A DNA stretch of 36,640 nt from Propionivibrio sp. (GTDB lineage Bacteria; Pseudomonadota; Gammaproteobacteria; Burkholderiales; Rhodocyclaceae). A model generated the notes under the pieces. The model had not been told where the DNA came from. It ran no database searches and saw only the letters and a program-made list of their open reading frames with translations. This document shows positions 7,604 through 16,116 of this stretch, one piece after another. Location of the stretch: positions 1 to 36,640 of the forward strand of contig NZ_JAEUOI010000090.1 of the NCBI RefSeq assembly GCF_016790145.1, written 5' to 3'. The stretch's first letter is position 1; each line of letters opens with the position of its first letter. Made by a program: the position numbers and the translations under genes.

Positions 7604-10090
7604 ATGAAGATAACGACCAGCATACTGAATGCCCTGAGCCTGCCTGCATTCGTGGTCGATACCGAACATAAGGTAGTGGCCTGGAATACACCGTGCGAGT
7701 TGTTGACCGGCGTTGCAGCAGTTGACATCCTCGGTACGCGCGATCACTGGAAGGGATTCTACGATGCGCCCCGTCCCTGCCTGGCTGACCTGGTGCTGGA
7801 CAGTCTGCTGGCCGATGCTTCGCGCTTTTACAGTCGGCACGAAAAAACGGAATTCGCCAGCGATGGACACAAGGCCGAAGGCTGGTTCGACAACCTCAAT
7901 GGCAAACGGCGCTATCTGACCTTCGAGGCAAAACCGCTGTTCGATGGCGACAAGGTCATCGGCGCCATGGAAATTCTCCAGGACATCACTCGCCACGAGG
8001 AAGCCGAAGAACAGCTCAAACTGTCAGCCAGTGTCTTCGAGAACACCTCGGAAGGTATCGTGATTACGGGGCCGGATAATCGCATCGTTTCTGCCAACAA
8101 GGCAATGGAAGGCCTGACCGGGTATCGTACGGACGAAATGCTCAACCGGAACCCGAGACTGTTTGCCTCCAGCCGCCACCCGGAAAGCTTCTTCAGCAAT
8201 ATGTGGGATACCCTGCACACTATCGGCCAGTGGAAGGGCGAGATCTGGAACATGAAGAAAACCGGCGAGGACTATCTTGTCCGTGCCTACATCAGCACTG
8301 TGAAATCCGGCGGCAAGGTGAGCAACTACATCGGGTTGTTGACCGATATCACCGAAACGAATCAGGTGATGGAAAAAATGGATTACATGGCGCATCACGA
8401 CTTCCTGACCGGGTTGCCCAACCGCAGCCTGCTCGAAGACCGGATAAAGCAAGCCCTGGCACGGTCCGCGCGGAACAAGTCCAGGTTCGCCGTGGTATTC
8501 ATTGATCTCGACAAGTTCAAGGCAATCAATGACACCCTGGGCCACAATGTCGGGGACATGTTTCTGAAGGAAGTGGGCAATCGCATCCAGTGCTGTCTGC
8601 GCTCAACTGACACGGTATCCCGGCAGGGTGGCGACGAGTTCGTTTTGCTGCTTGAAGATTTCGGCGATGAGACCGATATCACTCATACGGCGAGGAGGCT
8701 GGTGGCCTTGATCGGCAGCTCCTGCAACCTCAACGGCCATGTCGTTAGCGTCACACCCTCAATTGGTATCAGCCTGTACCCGACTGACGGGAATACCGTC
8801 TCTGATTTGCTGAAGCACGCCGATGCCGCCATGTACCACGCCAAAAACCAGGGACGCAACAATTTCCAGTTCTTTACCGAGCGCATCAATGCCAAGGCCC
8901 TGGAAACGCTGATGGTCGAGAACGGTCTGCGCCGGGCAATTCCCGATGGCTTGTTGTTGCACTATCAGCCTCAACTCTGTCTGGTCAGCAGGAGCGTGCA
9001 CGGTGCCGAGGCACTGGTTCGCTGGTTGCACCCTGAACTGGGGCTGATCAGCCCGGCGCGCTTTATCCCCATCGCCGAGGAATCAGGCCTGATCTGCGAA
9101 ATCGGCGAGTGGGTATTGCGTGAAGCCTGTCGCGTCATGAGAAACACCGGCATCAACATGTCGGTCAACCTGTCTCCCATGCAGCTCACGCAAAGCGACA
9201 TTGTCGCAAAAGTGAGCGAAGCGCTGGATGGCATGGCCGGTTACCGGCTGACGCTGGAAATCACTGAAAGCGCCTTCATCAACGATTTCGAAACGACCAA
9301 GGCGACCCTTCTGGCCTTGAAAAAAATCGGCGTCAATCTGGCCCTGGACGATTTCGGTACCGGCTACTCTTCGCTTTCCTATCTGTACCAACTCCCCTTC
9401 GATTACCTGAAGATTGACCAGTCCTTCATCAGCGAGAAAAAAAATAGCCCCATCGTTCTGGCCATCATCGAGATGGCTAACAAGCTCAACATCATGACGG
9501 TAGCCGAAGGTGTGGAAACGCCCGAGCAAGTGGCCTTTCTTGAAAACAATGGCTGCGATGTGATTCAGGGCTATTACTTCTCGCGGCCGCTGCCCTTGCA
9601 GGACTTGTCCAGCTTCGCTGAAAACCCGCCCTATGAGGTCTCCGCAAAGCCCAGGATCAAGAAACCTGCTGTTGAGGTCAATAACCCTTTGCTGGCCTGG
9701 TCATTTACCTACGAAACCGGCCATACCGAGATCGACTCCCAGCACAGGAAGTTGATCGTTATCCTCAATCGGTTTGATGCCAGCACACGTTCGGGCGACA
9801 ACAGAAGCGAAGCCAGAAATGCGATGAAAGCGCTGATCGATTCTGTCAAAACCCACTTTTCCTACGAGGAAGCACTGATGCACAAAAACGGCTATCCCGA
9901 TGCCGGAGATCATAAATTGCATCACTTGAATCTGGTAGAAACTCTGGCGAGTTATGATTTGCAACTCAAGTCCAACGCCCAGATCAACCTGCAATTTCTA
10001 CTCGAATCCTTGCACACCTGGCTGTTGCAACATATCCTGGACAGCGACAAGCAACTCGGGGAATTCCTGCACAAACGCGGTGTAGATTAA
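7604..10090 (+). CDS. PAS-PAS-GGDEF-EAL-hemerythrin c-di-GMP turnover protein
   Basis: 828 residues with no obvious membrane segments, so probably a cytoplasmic sensor. Domains in order: PAS (about 8-120), PAS (about 135-250, GIVITGPDNRIVSANKAM), GGDEF (about 258-420), EAL (about 440-670), bacteriohemerythrin (about 695-828). The cyclase A-site is an intact GGDEF (342-346) with an inhibitory I-site RSTD (333-336). The EAL domain has EAL (469-471), NLSP, ITES, DDFGTG (582-587), LKIDQSF and AEGVET, consistent with an active phosphodiesterase. All seven di-iron ligands of the hemerythrin are present: His714, His751, Glu755, His770, His774, His810, Asp815. I infer that O2 or redox state at the di-iron site modulates c-di-GMP synthesis or breakdown. 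A GGAG motif lies about 10 bp before the ATG. Confidence 0.93.
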   Translation: MKITTSILNALSLPAFVVDTEHKVVAWNTPCELLTGVAAVDILGTRDHWKGFYDAPRPCLADLVLDSLLADASRFYSRHEKTEFASDGHKAEGWFDNLNGKRRYLTFEAKPLFDGDKVIGAMEILQDITRHEEAEEQLKLSASVFENTSEGIVITGPDNRIVSANKAMEGLTGYRTDEMLNRNPRLFASSRHPESFFSNMWDTLHTIGQWKGEIWNMKKTGEDYLVRAYISTVKSGGKVSNYIGLLTDITETNQVMEKMDYMAHHDFLTGLPNRSLLEDRIKQALARSARNKSRFAVVFIDLDKFKAINDTLGHNVGDMFLKEVGNRIQCCLRSTDTVSRQGGDEFVLLLEDFGDETDITHTARRLVALIGSSCNLNGHVVSVTPSIGISLYPTDGNTVSDLLKHADAAMYHAKNQGRNNFQFFTERINAKALETLMVENGLRRAIPDGLLLHYQPQLCLVSRSVHGAEALVRWLHPELGLISPARFIPIAEESGLICEIGEWVLREACRVMRNTGINMSVNLSPMQLTQSDIVAKVSEALDGMAGYRLTLEITESAFINDFETTKATLLALKKIGVNLALDDFGTGYSSLSYLYQLPFDYLKIDQSFISEKKNSPIVLAIIEMANKLNIMTVAEGVETPEQVAFLENNGCDVIQGYYFSRPLPLQDLSSFAENPPYEVSAKPRIKKPAVEVNNPLLAWSFTYETGHTEIDSQHRKLIVILNRFDASTRSGDNRSEARNAMKALIDSVKTHFSYEEALMHKNGYPDAGDHKLHHLNLVETLASYDLQLKSNAQINLQFLLESLHTWLLQHILDSDKQLGEFLHKRGVD

Positions 10091-10258
10091 ACTGAAGAAC
10101 CCATGTATTTGCCATTGTTCAGGCTTGGACTCTGCAGGATTTTCTTCGATCGGGCGGCGGTCGCAGCACTGTTTGGCGTTGTTTTAGCTTGAGCTCATGC
10201 TAGCGTAAAACCTCGCATTCAGTTTTTTCATTCGCTACCTTTCCAGGAGTAAATAGCT

Positions 10259-11071
10259 ATGGCGTTGAAGAATTTGATGGTTCACCTGGATCAGGGGGAA
10301 CGGACTGCCGCAAGGCTCGAACTCGCAATATCACTTGCGCGCCAGCATCAGGCACGGCTGGTCGGTGTATTCGGGCAACGTGCTGAAGCGCAGCGCGTGG
10401 GCGTGGTTGCCACCTGGCCAAGTGCATCTTATAGCGAAGCCCGTGCAGCCAGCAAAGCCGCATTTGAAACTGCGTGCACCGATTTGCCCGAGGCCGAATG
10501 GCGGGATATCAATCGCGGCAGCGATGCCGAACTGCTACGCCACATCACCGATCTGGCACGCTATTTCGACCTGGTCATACTCGGCCAGCATGATGAGCGA
10601 GGCGAGGCCTGCGTGCCGGAGGATCTGGCGGGTGAGGTGGTTCTCGATTGCGGGCGCCCGGTGCTGGTTCTCCCCTACGTCGGCAACTTCAACGAAATTG
10701 GCAAACGTCCGCTGATCGCCTGGAGTGACTCGCGCGAGGCGGCCCACGCGCTCAACGATGCGCTGCATCTGATTCGGGGTTGTGATGAATGTATGGTGTT
10801 GTCGTTTTCCGCACGCCTTGAGGAAGGCAGGTCGAGCTGCGCCGAAGTCGCAAGCCACCTGGCGAGCCACGGAATCAGAACCCGGGTGGACGTAGCCCTG
10901 GTGGAAGACTTCAGTATCATGGACAGGCTGCTCAACCGGATCGCAGACCGGGGAGCCGACCTGCTGGTGATGGGTGCCCACGGCCCGATCGGGTTTCCCT
11001 TCTTCAGCCGTGGGGCGGGAACGCGCTACATCCTCAAGCATATGACCGTGCCCCTGTTGATGTCCAATTGA
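10259..11071 (+). CDS. Tandem universal stress protein (UspA family)
   Basis: 270 residues made of two Usp domains (about 1-142 and 148-270). The second domain keeps the ATP-binding signature G-x2-G-x9-G-S/T as GAHGPIGFPFFSRGAGT, followed by the closing beta strand VPLLMS. The first domain ends in RPVLVLPY and lacks a clear nucleotide loop, so it is probably degenerate, as is common in tandem Usp proteins. AGGAG lies about 11 bp before the ATG. The 168-bp gap after the hemerythrin gene suggests its own promoter, although none is convincing. Function is inferred as stress or energy-state response; the partner is unknown. Confidence 0.88.
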   Translation: MALKNLMVHLDQGERTAARLELAISLARQHQARLVGVFGQRAEAQRVGVVATWPSASYSEARAASKAAFETACTDLPEAEWRDINRGSDAELLRHITDLARYFDLVILGQHDERGEACVPEDLAGEVVLDCGRPVLVLPYVGNFNEIGKRPLIAWSDSREAAHALNDALHLIRGCDECMVLSFSARLEEGRSSCAEVASHLASHGIRTRVDVALVEDFSIMDRLLNRIADRGADLLVMGAHGPIGFPFFSRGAGTRYILKHMTVPLLMSN

Positions 11072-11082
11072 GACCTGTGGAC

Positions 11083-11099
11083 CGCCGGCCCTGCCGGCG
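11083..11099 (+). terminator. GC hairpin after the universal stress gene
   Basis: A perfect 7-bp stem (CGCCGGC / GCCGGCG) with a 3-nt loop starts 12 bp after the stop codon. There is no T-tract behind it, so intrinsic termination is uncertain; it may protect the 3' end or simply pause polymerase. The rest of the 259-bp gap before livG shows nothing I can support. Confidence 0.35.
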
Positions 11100-11330
11100 C
11101 CCGAACAGCGCGGCGTTCTTGCAGAATGGATGCTTGACTACAGGCGGCAGGTGCGCAGATACTTGCGCCGATGCGGCTGGATTTCCTATCCTTATTGGCG
11201 GGTTGAGATATGCGGGCTAAGCCTTGCGCAAGTCTACTGAAAATTATTACCCGTACCGCGCCCTGCGCCCCTGGCGCAGAGTCCCTGCCGGCCATGCCAC
11301 TTCGCCGGACACACTCGTAGCACCCAAGCC

Positions 11331-12101
11331 ATGAATGAACTCATCCTCGAGACGCGCGGACTCAGCAAAAATTTCAAGGGCTTCACTGCCGTCGACAATG
11401 TCGACCTGCAGGTGCGGCGTGGTCACATCCACGCCTTGATCGGCCCGAACGGCGCCGGCAAAACCACCTGTTTCAATCTGCTCACCAAGTTTCTGGAGCC
11501 GACGCACGGTAGCATCGTCTTCAATGGCGTCGACATCACCGCCGAAAAATCGGCCGAGATTGCGCGCCGTGGTGTGATCCGCTCCTTCCAGATTTCGGCG
11601 GTATTTCCTCACCTGACGGTGCTTGAAAACGTGCGCATCGGCCTGCAGCGTTTTACCGGCACCAGCTTTCATTTCTGGAAGGGGCTCACCGCCTTGAAGC
11701 AACTCGATGCCCGGGTGCTGGCCCTGCTCGATCTGGTCGACCTGCGCGCGATGGCCTCCCTTAAGGCCGGCGATCTGCCCTACGGTCGCAAGCGTGCGCT
11801 GGAAATCGCCACCACCATGGCCATGGAGCCGGTTCTGATGCTGCTCGACGAGCCGACCCAAGGCATGGGCCATGAAGACGTTGACCGCGTCACGGACCTG
11901 ATCAAACGCGTCGCCGAAGGACGCACCGTGCTGATGGTTGAACACAACATGAAGGTCGTTTCCAGGATCGCCGACCGCATCACCGTGCTGGCCCGCGGTG
12001 CGGTGCTGGCCGAAGGGGACTACGCCGCCGTGTCCAGTCACCCGGCGGTGCTGGAGGCCTATATGGGCAGCGAAGCGGCCGAACTGCAAGGGGCGCACTG
12101 A
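11331..12101 (+). CDS. livG: HAAT-type ABC importer ATPase, LivG-like
   Basis: 256-residue ATPase of a branched-chain-amino-acid-type importer. Walker A GPNGAGKTT (about residues 38-46) is canonical, the Q-loop region reads RSFQISAVFPHLTVLENV, the signature position is LPYGRKRALEIA (the LivG style, lacking LSGGQ), and Walker B is LMLLDEPTQGMG, then EHNMKVV with the switch His. First gene of a five-gene operon; its TGA overlaps the ATG of livF by one base. The symbol refers to family position; the transported substrate is not established. Confidence 0.9.
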   Translation: MNELILETRGLSKNFKGFTAVDNVDLQVRRGHIHALIGPNGAGKTTCFNLLTKFLEPTHGSIVFNGVDITAEKSAEIARRGVIRSFQISAVFPHLTVLENVRIGLQRFTGTSFHFWKGLTALKQLDARVLALLDLVDLRAMASLKAGDLPYGRKRALEIATTMAMEPVLMLLDEPTQGMGHEDVDRVTDLIKRVAEGRTVLMVEHNMKVVSRIADRITVLARGAVLAEGDYAAVSSHPAVLEAYMGSEAAELQGAH

Positions 12102-12814
12102 TGGAGTCCCCGGCAATTGAACTTTCCGACGTGCACGCCTGGTACGGCGAAAGCCATATCCTGCACGGCATCAGCCTCAGTGTGCAAAAGGGACAGGTGC
12201 TGACCCTGCTCGGCCGCAATGGCGCCGGTCGCACGACCACCTTGCGCGCCATCATGGGCCTGACCGGTGAGCGGCGCGGCTCGATCAAGGTGCATGGGGT
12301 TGAGACCATCGGCATGCCTACCCATACCATTGCCCACCTGGGGCTGGGTTACTGCCCAGAGGAGCGCGGCATTTTTGCCTCGCTGACGACCGAGGAGAAC
12401 CTGCGCCTGCCGCCCTTGCTGTCGACTCCTCGCAGTACGCCGATGAGCGAAGAGGCCATCTACACCATGTTCCCCAACCTGGCCGAGCGCCGGCAAAGCC
12501 CGGGTACCCGGCTGTCGGGCGGTGAGCAGCAGATGCTGGCGGTAGCGCGGATCCTGCGCACCGGCGCAGACATTCTCCTGCTCGACGAGATCTCCGAAGG
12601 CCTGGCTCCTGTCATCGTGCAAGCCCTGGCGCGCATGATCACGACACTGAAAGCCCAGGGCTTCACCATTTTGATGGTCGAGCAGAATTTCCGCTTTGCC
12701 GCACCGCTGGCAGATTACTTCATCGTGGTAGAGCACGGTGAGGTAGCCCTGTCATTTCCCGCCGTCGAGCTGGCTACAAAACAAGCCGAGCTTGATGTTC
12801 TTTTGAGTGTTTGA
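12101..12814 (+). CDS. livF: HAAT-type ABC importer ATPase, LivF-like, with Arg in Walker A
   Basis: 237 residues; second ATPase of the importer. The signature LSGGEQQMLAVAR and the switch region MVEQNF are normal. Two deviations are visible. Walker A reads GRNGAGRTTT, so the invariant Lys is Arg44 (codon CGC at 12230-12232). After the Walker B Asp-Glu the sequence is DEISEGLAP, where most LivF proteins have Pro after Glu. I recall both features in a subset of betaproteobacterial LivF-like proteins, so this is probably subfamily-specific rather than a sequencing error; I cannot verify this here. With a canonical LivG partner, the heterodimer may be asymmetric in ATP use. One-base overlap with livG implies translational coupling. 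Confidence 0.9.
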   Translation: MESPAIELSDVHAWYGESHILHGISLSVQKGQVLTLLGRNGAGRTTTLRAIMGLTGERRGSIKVHGVETIGMPTHTIAHLGLGYCPEERGIFASLTTEENLRLPPLLSTPRSTPMSEEAIYTMFPNLAERRQSPGTRLSGGEQQMLAVARILRTGADILLLDEISEGLAPVIVQALARMITTLKAQGFTILMVEQNFRFAAPLADYFIVVEHGEVALSFPAVELATKQAELDVLLSV

Positions 12815-12848
12815 TCGATTCACAACTACAATTTTCAGGAGACAAACC

Positions 12849-14072
12849 ATGACTCACACTTTCAAACGCCTCGCCCTTGCCAGCCTCACCCTCTGTGCCG
12901 CCACAGCCGGACTTCCGGGCACGGCCCAGGCCCAGATTTCCGGCGACGTCGTCAAGATCGGCTTCATCACCGACATGTCCAGCGTCTATGCGGACATCGA
13001 CGGCGCAGGTGGCGTCGAGGCGATCAGGATGGCAATTGCCGACATGAAAGGCATGGTTGCCGGAAAGAAAATCGAATTGATCTACGCCGACCACCAGAAC
13101 AAGGCTGATGTGGCCGCCAACAAGGCACGCGAATGGATCGACACGCAGGGCCTCGACCTATTGATCGGCGGCACCAACTCCGGCGCCAGCCTGGCCATGG
13201 CCAAGATCGCGGCCGAAAAGAAAAAACCCTTTATGGTTATCGGTGCCGGCTCAGCGCGCCTGACCAATGAAGATTGCACACCCTACACCATCCATTACGC
13301 CTACGACACGGTGGCCCTGGCCAATGGCACCGGCAACGCGGTGGTCAAATCCGGCGGCAAGAGCTGGTACTTCCTGACCGCCGACTACGCCTTCGGCGCC
13401 TCGCTGCAAGCCGATACAGCGACCGCAGTGCAGAAGGCCGGTGGTACCGTCGTCGGCAGTGTCAAGCACCCGCTCAATGCCAGCGATTTTTCCTCCTTCC
13501 TGCTGCAGGCACAGGGTAGCAAGGCGCAGGTACTCGGCCTGGCCAATGCCGGCGGCGACACCATCAATGCGATCAAGGCGGCCAATGAATTCGGTGTCAC
13601 CAAGACGATGAAGATGGCCGGCTTGCTGATGTTCATCAACGACATTCACTCGCTGGGACTGAAGACCACCGAGGGCATGTATCTTACCGATAGCTGGTAC
13701 TGGAACCAGACTCCCGAGGCGCGCACCTGGAGCCGCCGTTTCTACGAGAAGATGAAACGCATGCCCTCCTCGCTACAGGCCGCAGACTACTCGGCAGCGA
13801 TGCATTACCTGAAGGCCGTCGAAGCCACCAAGACCGACGATGCCGACAAGGTGATCGCGCAAATGAAGACCAACAAGGTCAACGACTTCTACGCCAAAAA
13901 TGGCGAAATCGGTCCCGACGGTCGCCATCGTCATGACATGTTCCTGATGCAGGTCAAGTCGCAGAAGGAATCCACCGAACCCTGGGATTACTACAATCTT
14001 GTGCAGACCATTCCTGGTATTGAGGCCTTCACCAAGCTGGCGGACAGCAAGTGTTCGTTGGTCAAGAAGTAA
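12849..14072 (+). CDS. Periplasmic substrate-binding protein of the HAAT importer
   Basis: 407 residues of the type I Leu/Ile/Val-binding (Periplasmic_6) fold. The signal peptide (about residues 1-29, ending GTAQAQ) is followed by VVKIGFITDMSSVYADIDG, the usual first strand and ligand loop, then LIGGTNSGASLAMAKIAA and FLTADYAFGAS. AGGAG 8 bp before the ATG at 12849 sets the start; an earlier in-frame codon at 12807 overlaps the end of livF and would spoil the signal peptide. Related proteins in this family bind amino acids, amides or aromatic acids. The ligand cannot be told from sequence. The gene sits between the ATPase and permease genes, an order different from E. coli liv. Confidence 0.9.
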   Translation: MTHTFKRLALASLTLCAATAGLPGTAQAQISGDVVKIGFITDMSSVYADIDGAGGVEAIRMAIADMKGMVAGKKIELIYADHQNKADVAANKAREWIDTQGLDLLIGGTNSGASLAMAKIAAEKKKPFMVIGAGSARLTNEDCTPYTIHYAYDTVALANGTGNAVVKSGGKSWYFLTADYAFGASLQADTATAVQKAGGTVVGSVKHPLNASDFSSFLLQAQGSKAQVLGLANAGGDTINAIKAANEFGVTKTMKMAGLLMFINDIHSLGLKTTEGMYLTDSWYWNQTPEARTWSRRFYEKMKRMPSSLQAADYSAAMHYLKAVEATKTDDADKVIAQMKTNKVNDFYAKNGEIGPDGRHRHDMFLMQVKSQKESTEPWDYYNLVQTIPGIEAFTKLADSKCSLVKK

Positions 14073-14102
14073 TGGCTTGATCGTTGAGCGGGCTACCTCA
14101 GG

Positions 14103-14990
14103 ATGACTGATCTATTTGGCATTCCATTGCCGGCGCTTTTGAGTCAGCTCTTGCTGGGTCTGGTGAATGGCTCGTTCTACGCGATGCTTTCACTCGGCCT
14201 GGCCGTTATCTTCGGCCTGCTCAACATCATCAACTTCGCCCATGGCGCGCTCTACATGATGGGCGCCTTCCTGGCCTGGATGGGGCTGGAGTACCTGGGC
14301 CTAAACTACTGGGTGATGCTGCTATTGGCGCCGCTGGTGGTCGGCGTTCTCGGCATCTTCATCGAGCGACTGCTCCTGCAATGGCTCTACAAGCTCGACC
14401 ACATCTACAGCCTGCTCCTGACCTTCGGCATCACTCTGGTGCTGGAGGGCATATTCCGCTCGTTCTACGGCTCTTCGGGCCAGCAGTATGCGGTACCCGA
14501 TGCCTTGCAAGGCGCCACCAATCTGGGCTTCATGGTCTTGCCGAACTACCGTGCCTGGGTGGTAGTGGCGTCGATCACCGTCTGTCTGGCGGTGTGGGCA
14601 CTGATTGAGAAAACATCGCTCGGCGCCACGCTGCGGGCGGGCACCGAGAACCCGAAGCTGGTTCAGGCCTTCGGCATCAATGTGCCGCGCATGATCACGT
14701 TGACCTATGCCGGCGGCGTGGCGCTGGCGGCCTTTGCCGGCGTGCTGGCAGCGCCGATTCTGCAGGTCACGGCGTTGATGGGCAGCAACCTGATCATTGT
14801 CGTCTTTGCCGTGGTGGTGATCGGCGGCATGGGCTCGATCCTCGGCTCGATCCTGACCGGGCTGGGCCTGGGCGTCATTGAAGGCCTGACCAAGGTGTTC
14901 TATCCGGAAGCGTCGAGCACGGTTGTCTTCGTCGTTATGGCCATTGTGCTGCTGGTGCGGCCGGCCGGTCTGTTTGGCAAGGAAAAATGA
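14103..14990 (+). CDS. livH: HAAT importer permease, LivH-like
   Basis: 295-residue inner-membrane permease with about eight hydrophobic helices. Family marks: GLVNGSFYAMLSLGLAVIFG near the N-terminus, NIINFAHGALYMMGA, the coupling-loop segment TSLGATLRAGTENP (contacts the ATPases), and GGMGSILGSILTGLGLGVIEG in the C-terminal half. It begins 30 bp after the binding-protein stop and shares ATGA with livM. Confidence 0.92.
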   Translation: MTDLFGIPLPALLSQLLLGLVNGSFYAMLSLGLAVIFGLLNIINFAHGALYMMGAFLAWMGLEYLGLNYWVMLLLAPLVVGVLGIFIERLLLQWLYKLDHIYSLLLTFGITLVLEGIFRSFYGSSGQQYAVPDALQGATNLGFMVLPNYRAWVVVASITVCLAVWALIEKTSLGATLRAGTENPKLVQAFGINVPRMITLTYAGGVALAAFAGVLAAPILQVTALMGSNLIIVVFAVVVIGGMGSILGSILTGLGLGVIEGLTKVFYPEASSTVVFVVMAIVLLVRPAGLFGKEK

Positions 14991-16024
14991 TGCAAACTGG
15001 AACCGCCGCTGTGGCGAGAAATCCACTCCTGGTTTATGGCGCCCTGTTTCTGGTCATCGCACTGCTGCCTGCGCTGGGCGTCTATCCGATCTTCGTGATG
15101 AAGGTCTTGTGCTACGCCCTGTTCGCCTGCGCCTTTAACCTGCTGATCGGCTTCACCGGCCTGCTCAGCTTCGGCCATGCGGCCTTTCTCGGCACTGCCG
15201 CCTACGCTGCGGGGCATGCGCTGAAGGTCTGGGGCCTGCCGACGCCGCTCGGCCTGCTGTTCGGCATGCTGGCTGCCGGCGGTGTTGGTCTGGTGTTCGG
15301 CCTGCTGGCGATCCGCCGCACCGGCATCTACTTTTCGATGATCACGCTGGCCCTGAGCCAGATGCTGTTCTTCTTCTTTTTGCAGGCCAAATTCACCGGT
15401 GGCGAAGACGGCCTGCAGTCAGTGCCGCGCGGCAACTTTCTTGGGCTGGATCTGACGCAGGACTTGAACCTGTTCTACGTCGTGCTGGCCATTTTCATCG
15501 CCGGCTTCTGGTTGATTTACCGTACCGTCAATTCGCCCTTTGGACAGGTGCTGACCTCGATCCGCGAAAACGAAGCGCGCGCCACCTCGCTCGGCTATGA
15601 CGTCGACCGCTTCAAGCTGCTGGCCTTCGTATTGTCGGCCGCGCTGGCCGGCCTGGCTGGCGCCACCAAGACGCTGGTTCTGGGTTTCGCCACACTGACC
15701 GACGCCGTCTGGACAACCTCGGGTCTGGTCATCCTGATGACACTGGTCGGCGGCATGGGCACGCTGGTCGGGCCGATGCTCGGCGCACTGATCATCATCG
15801 CGCTGGAAAACAAGATCGGCGATCTGGGCAAGGCGCTGGCCGAAATCACCGGCGTGGATTGGTTCAACGGTCTGGGCGAATCGGTCAGTCTGGTGACCGG
15901 GCTGATCTTCATCGTCTGCGTGCTGGCCTTCCGGCGCGGCGTGGTGGGCGAAGCGCTGGCACTGATCGACAGGTTCGGGAAAGAGGCGACGCAGACCCTC
16001 GCGACTACGAAAAAGCCGCACTGA
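14987..16024 (+). CDS. livM: HAAT importer permease, LivM-like
   Basis: 345-residue membrane permease pairing with LivH. Marks are LLIGFTGLLSFGHAAFLGTAAYAAG, RTGIYFSMITLALSQM, the coupling segment TSIRENEARATSLGYDV, and GGMGTLVGPMLGALIIIALE. The ATG at 14987 overlaps the livH stop by four bases (ATGA); a second ATG follows at 14990. Last gene of the importer operon, converging on the PHB-depolymerase-like gene. No terminator hairpin is evident in the 92-bp gap. Confidence 0.92.
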   Translation: MMQTGTAAVARNPLLVYGALFLVIALLPALGVYPIFVMKVLCYALFACAFNLLIGFTGLLSFGHAAFLGTAAYAAGHALKVWGLPTPLGLLFGMLAAGGVGLVFGLLAIRRTGIYFSMITLALSQMLFFFFLQAKFTGGEDGLQSVPRGNFLGLDLTQDLNLFYVVLAIFIAGFWLIYRTVNSPFGQVLTSIRENEARATSLGYDVDRFKLLAFVLSAALAGLAGATKTLVLGFATLTDAVWTTSGLVILMTLVGGMGTLVGPMLGALIIIALENKIGDLGKALAEITGVDWFNGLGESVSLVTGLIFIVCVLAFRRGVVGEALALIDRFGKEATQTLATTKKPH

Positions 16025-16116
16025 ACGCTCTATTACCCCCGCTGTGGTGGGCGATTCGAATGAGCGGCCGAGACGAAAAATGGCCACTTTGCAAATGGAT
16101 CTATTGAGCGTGGCAC

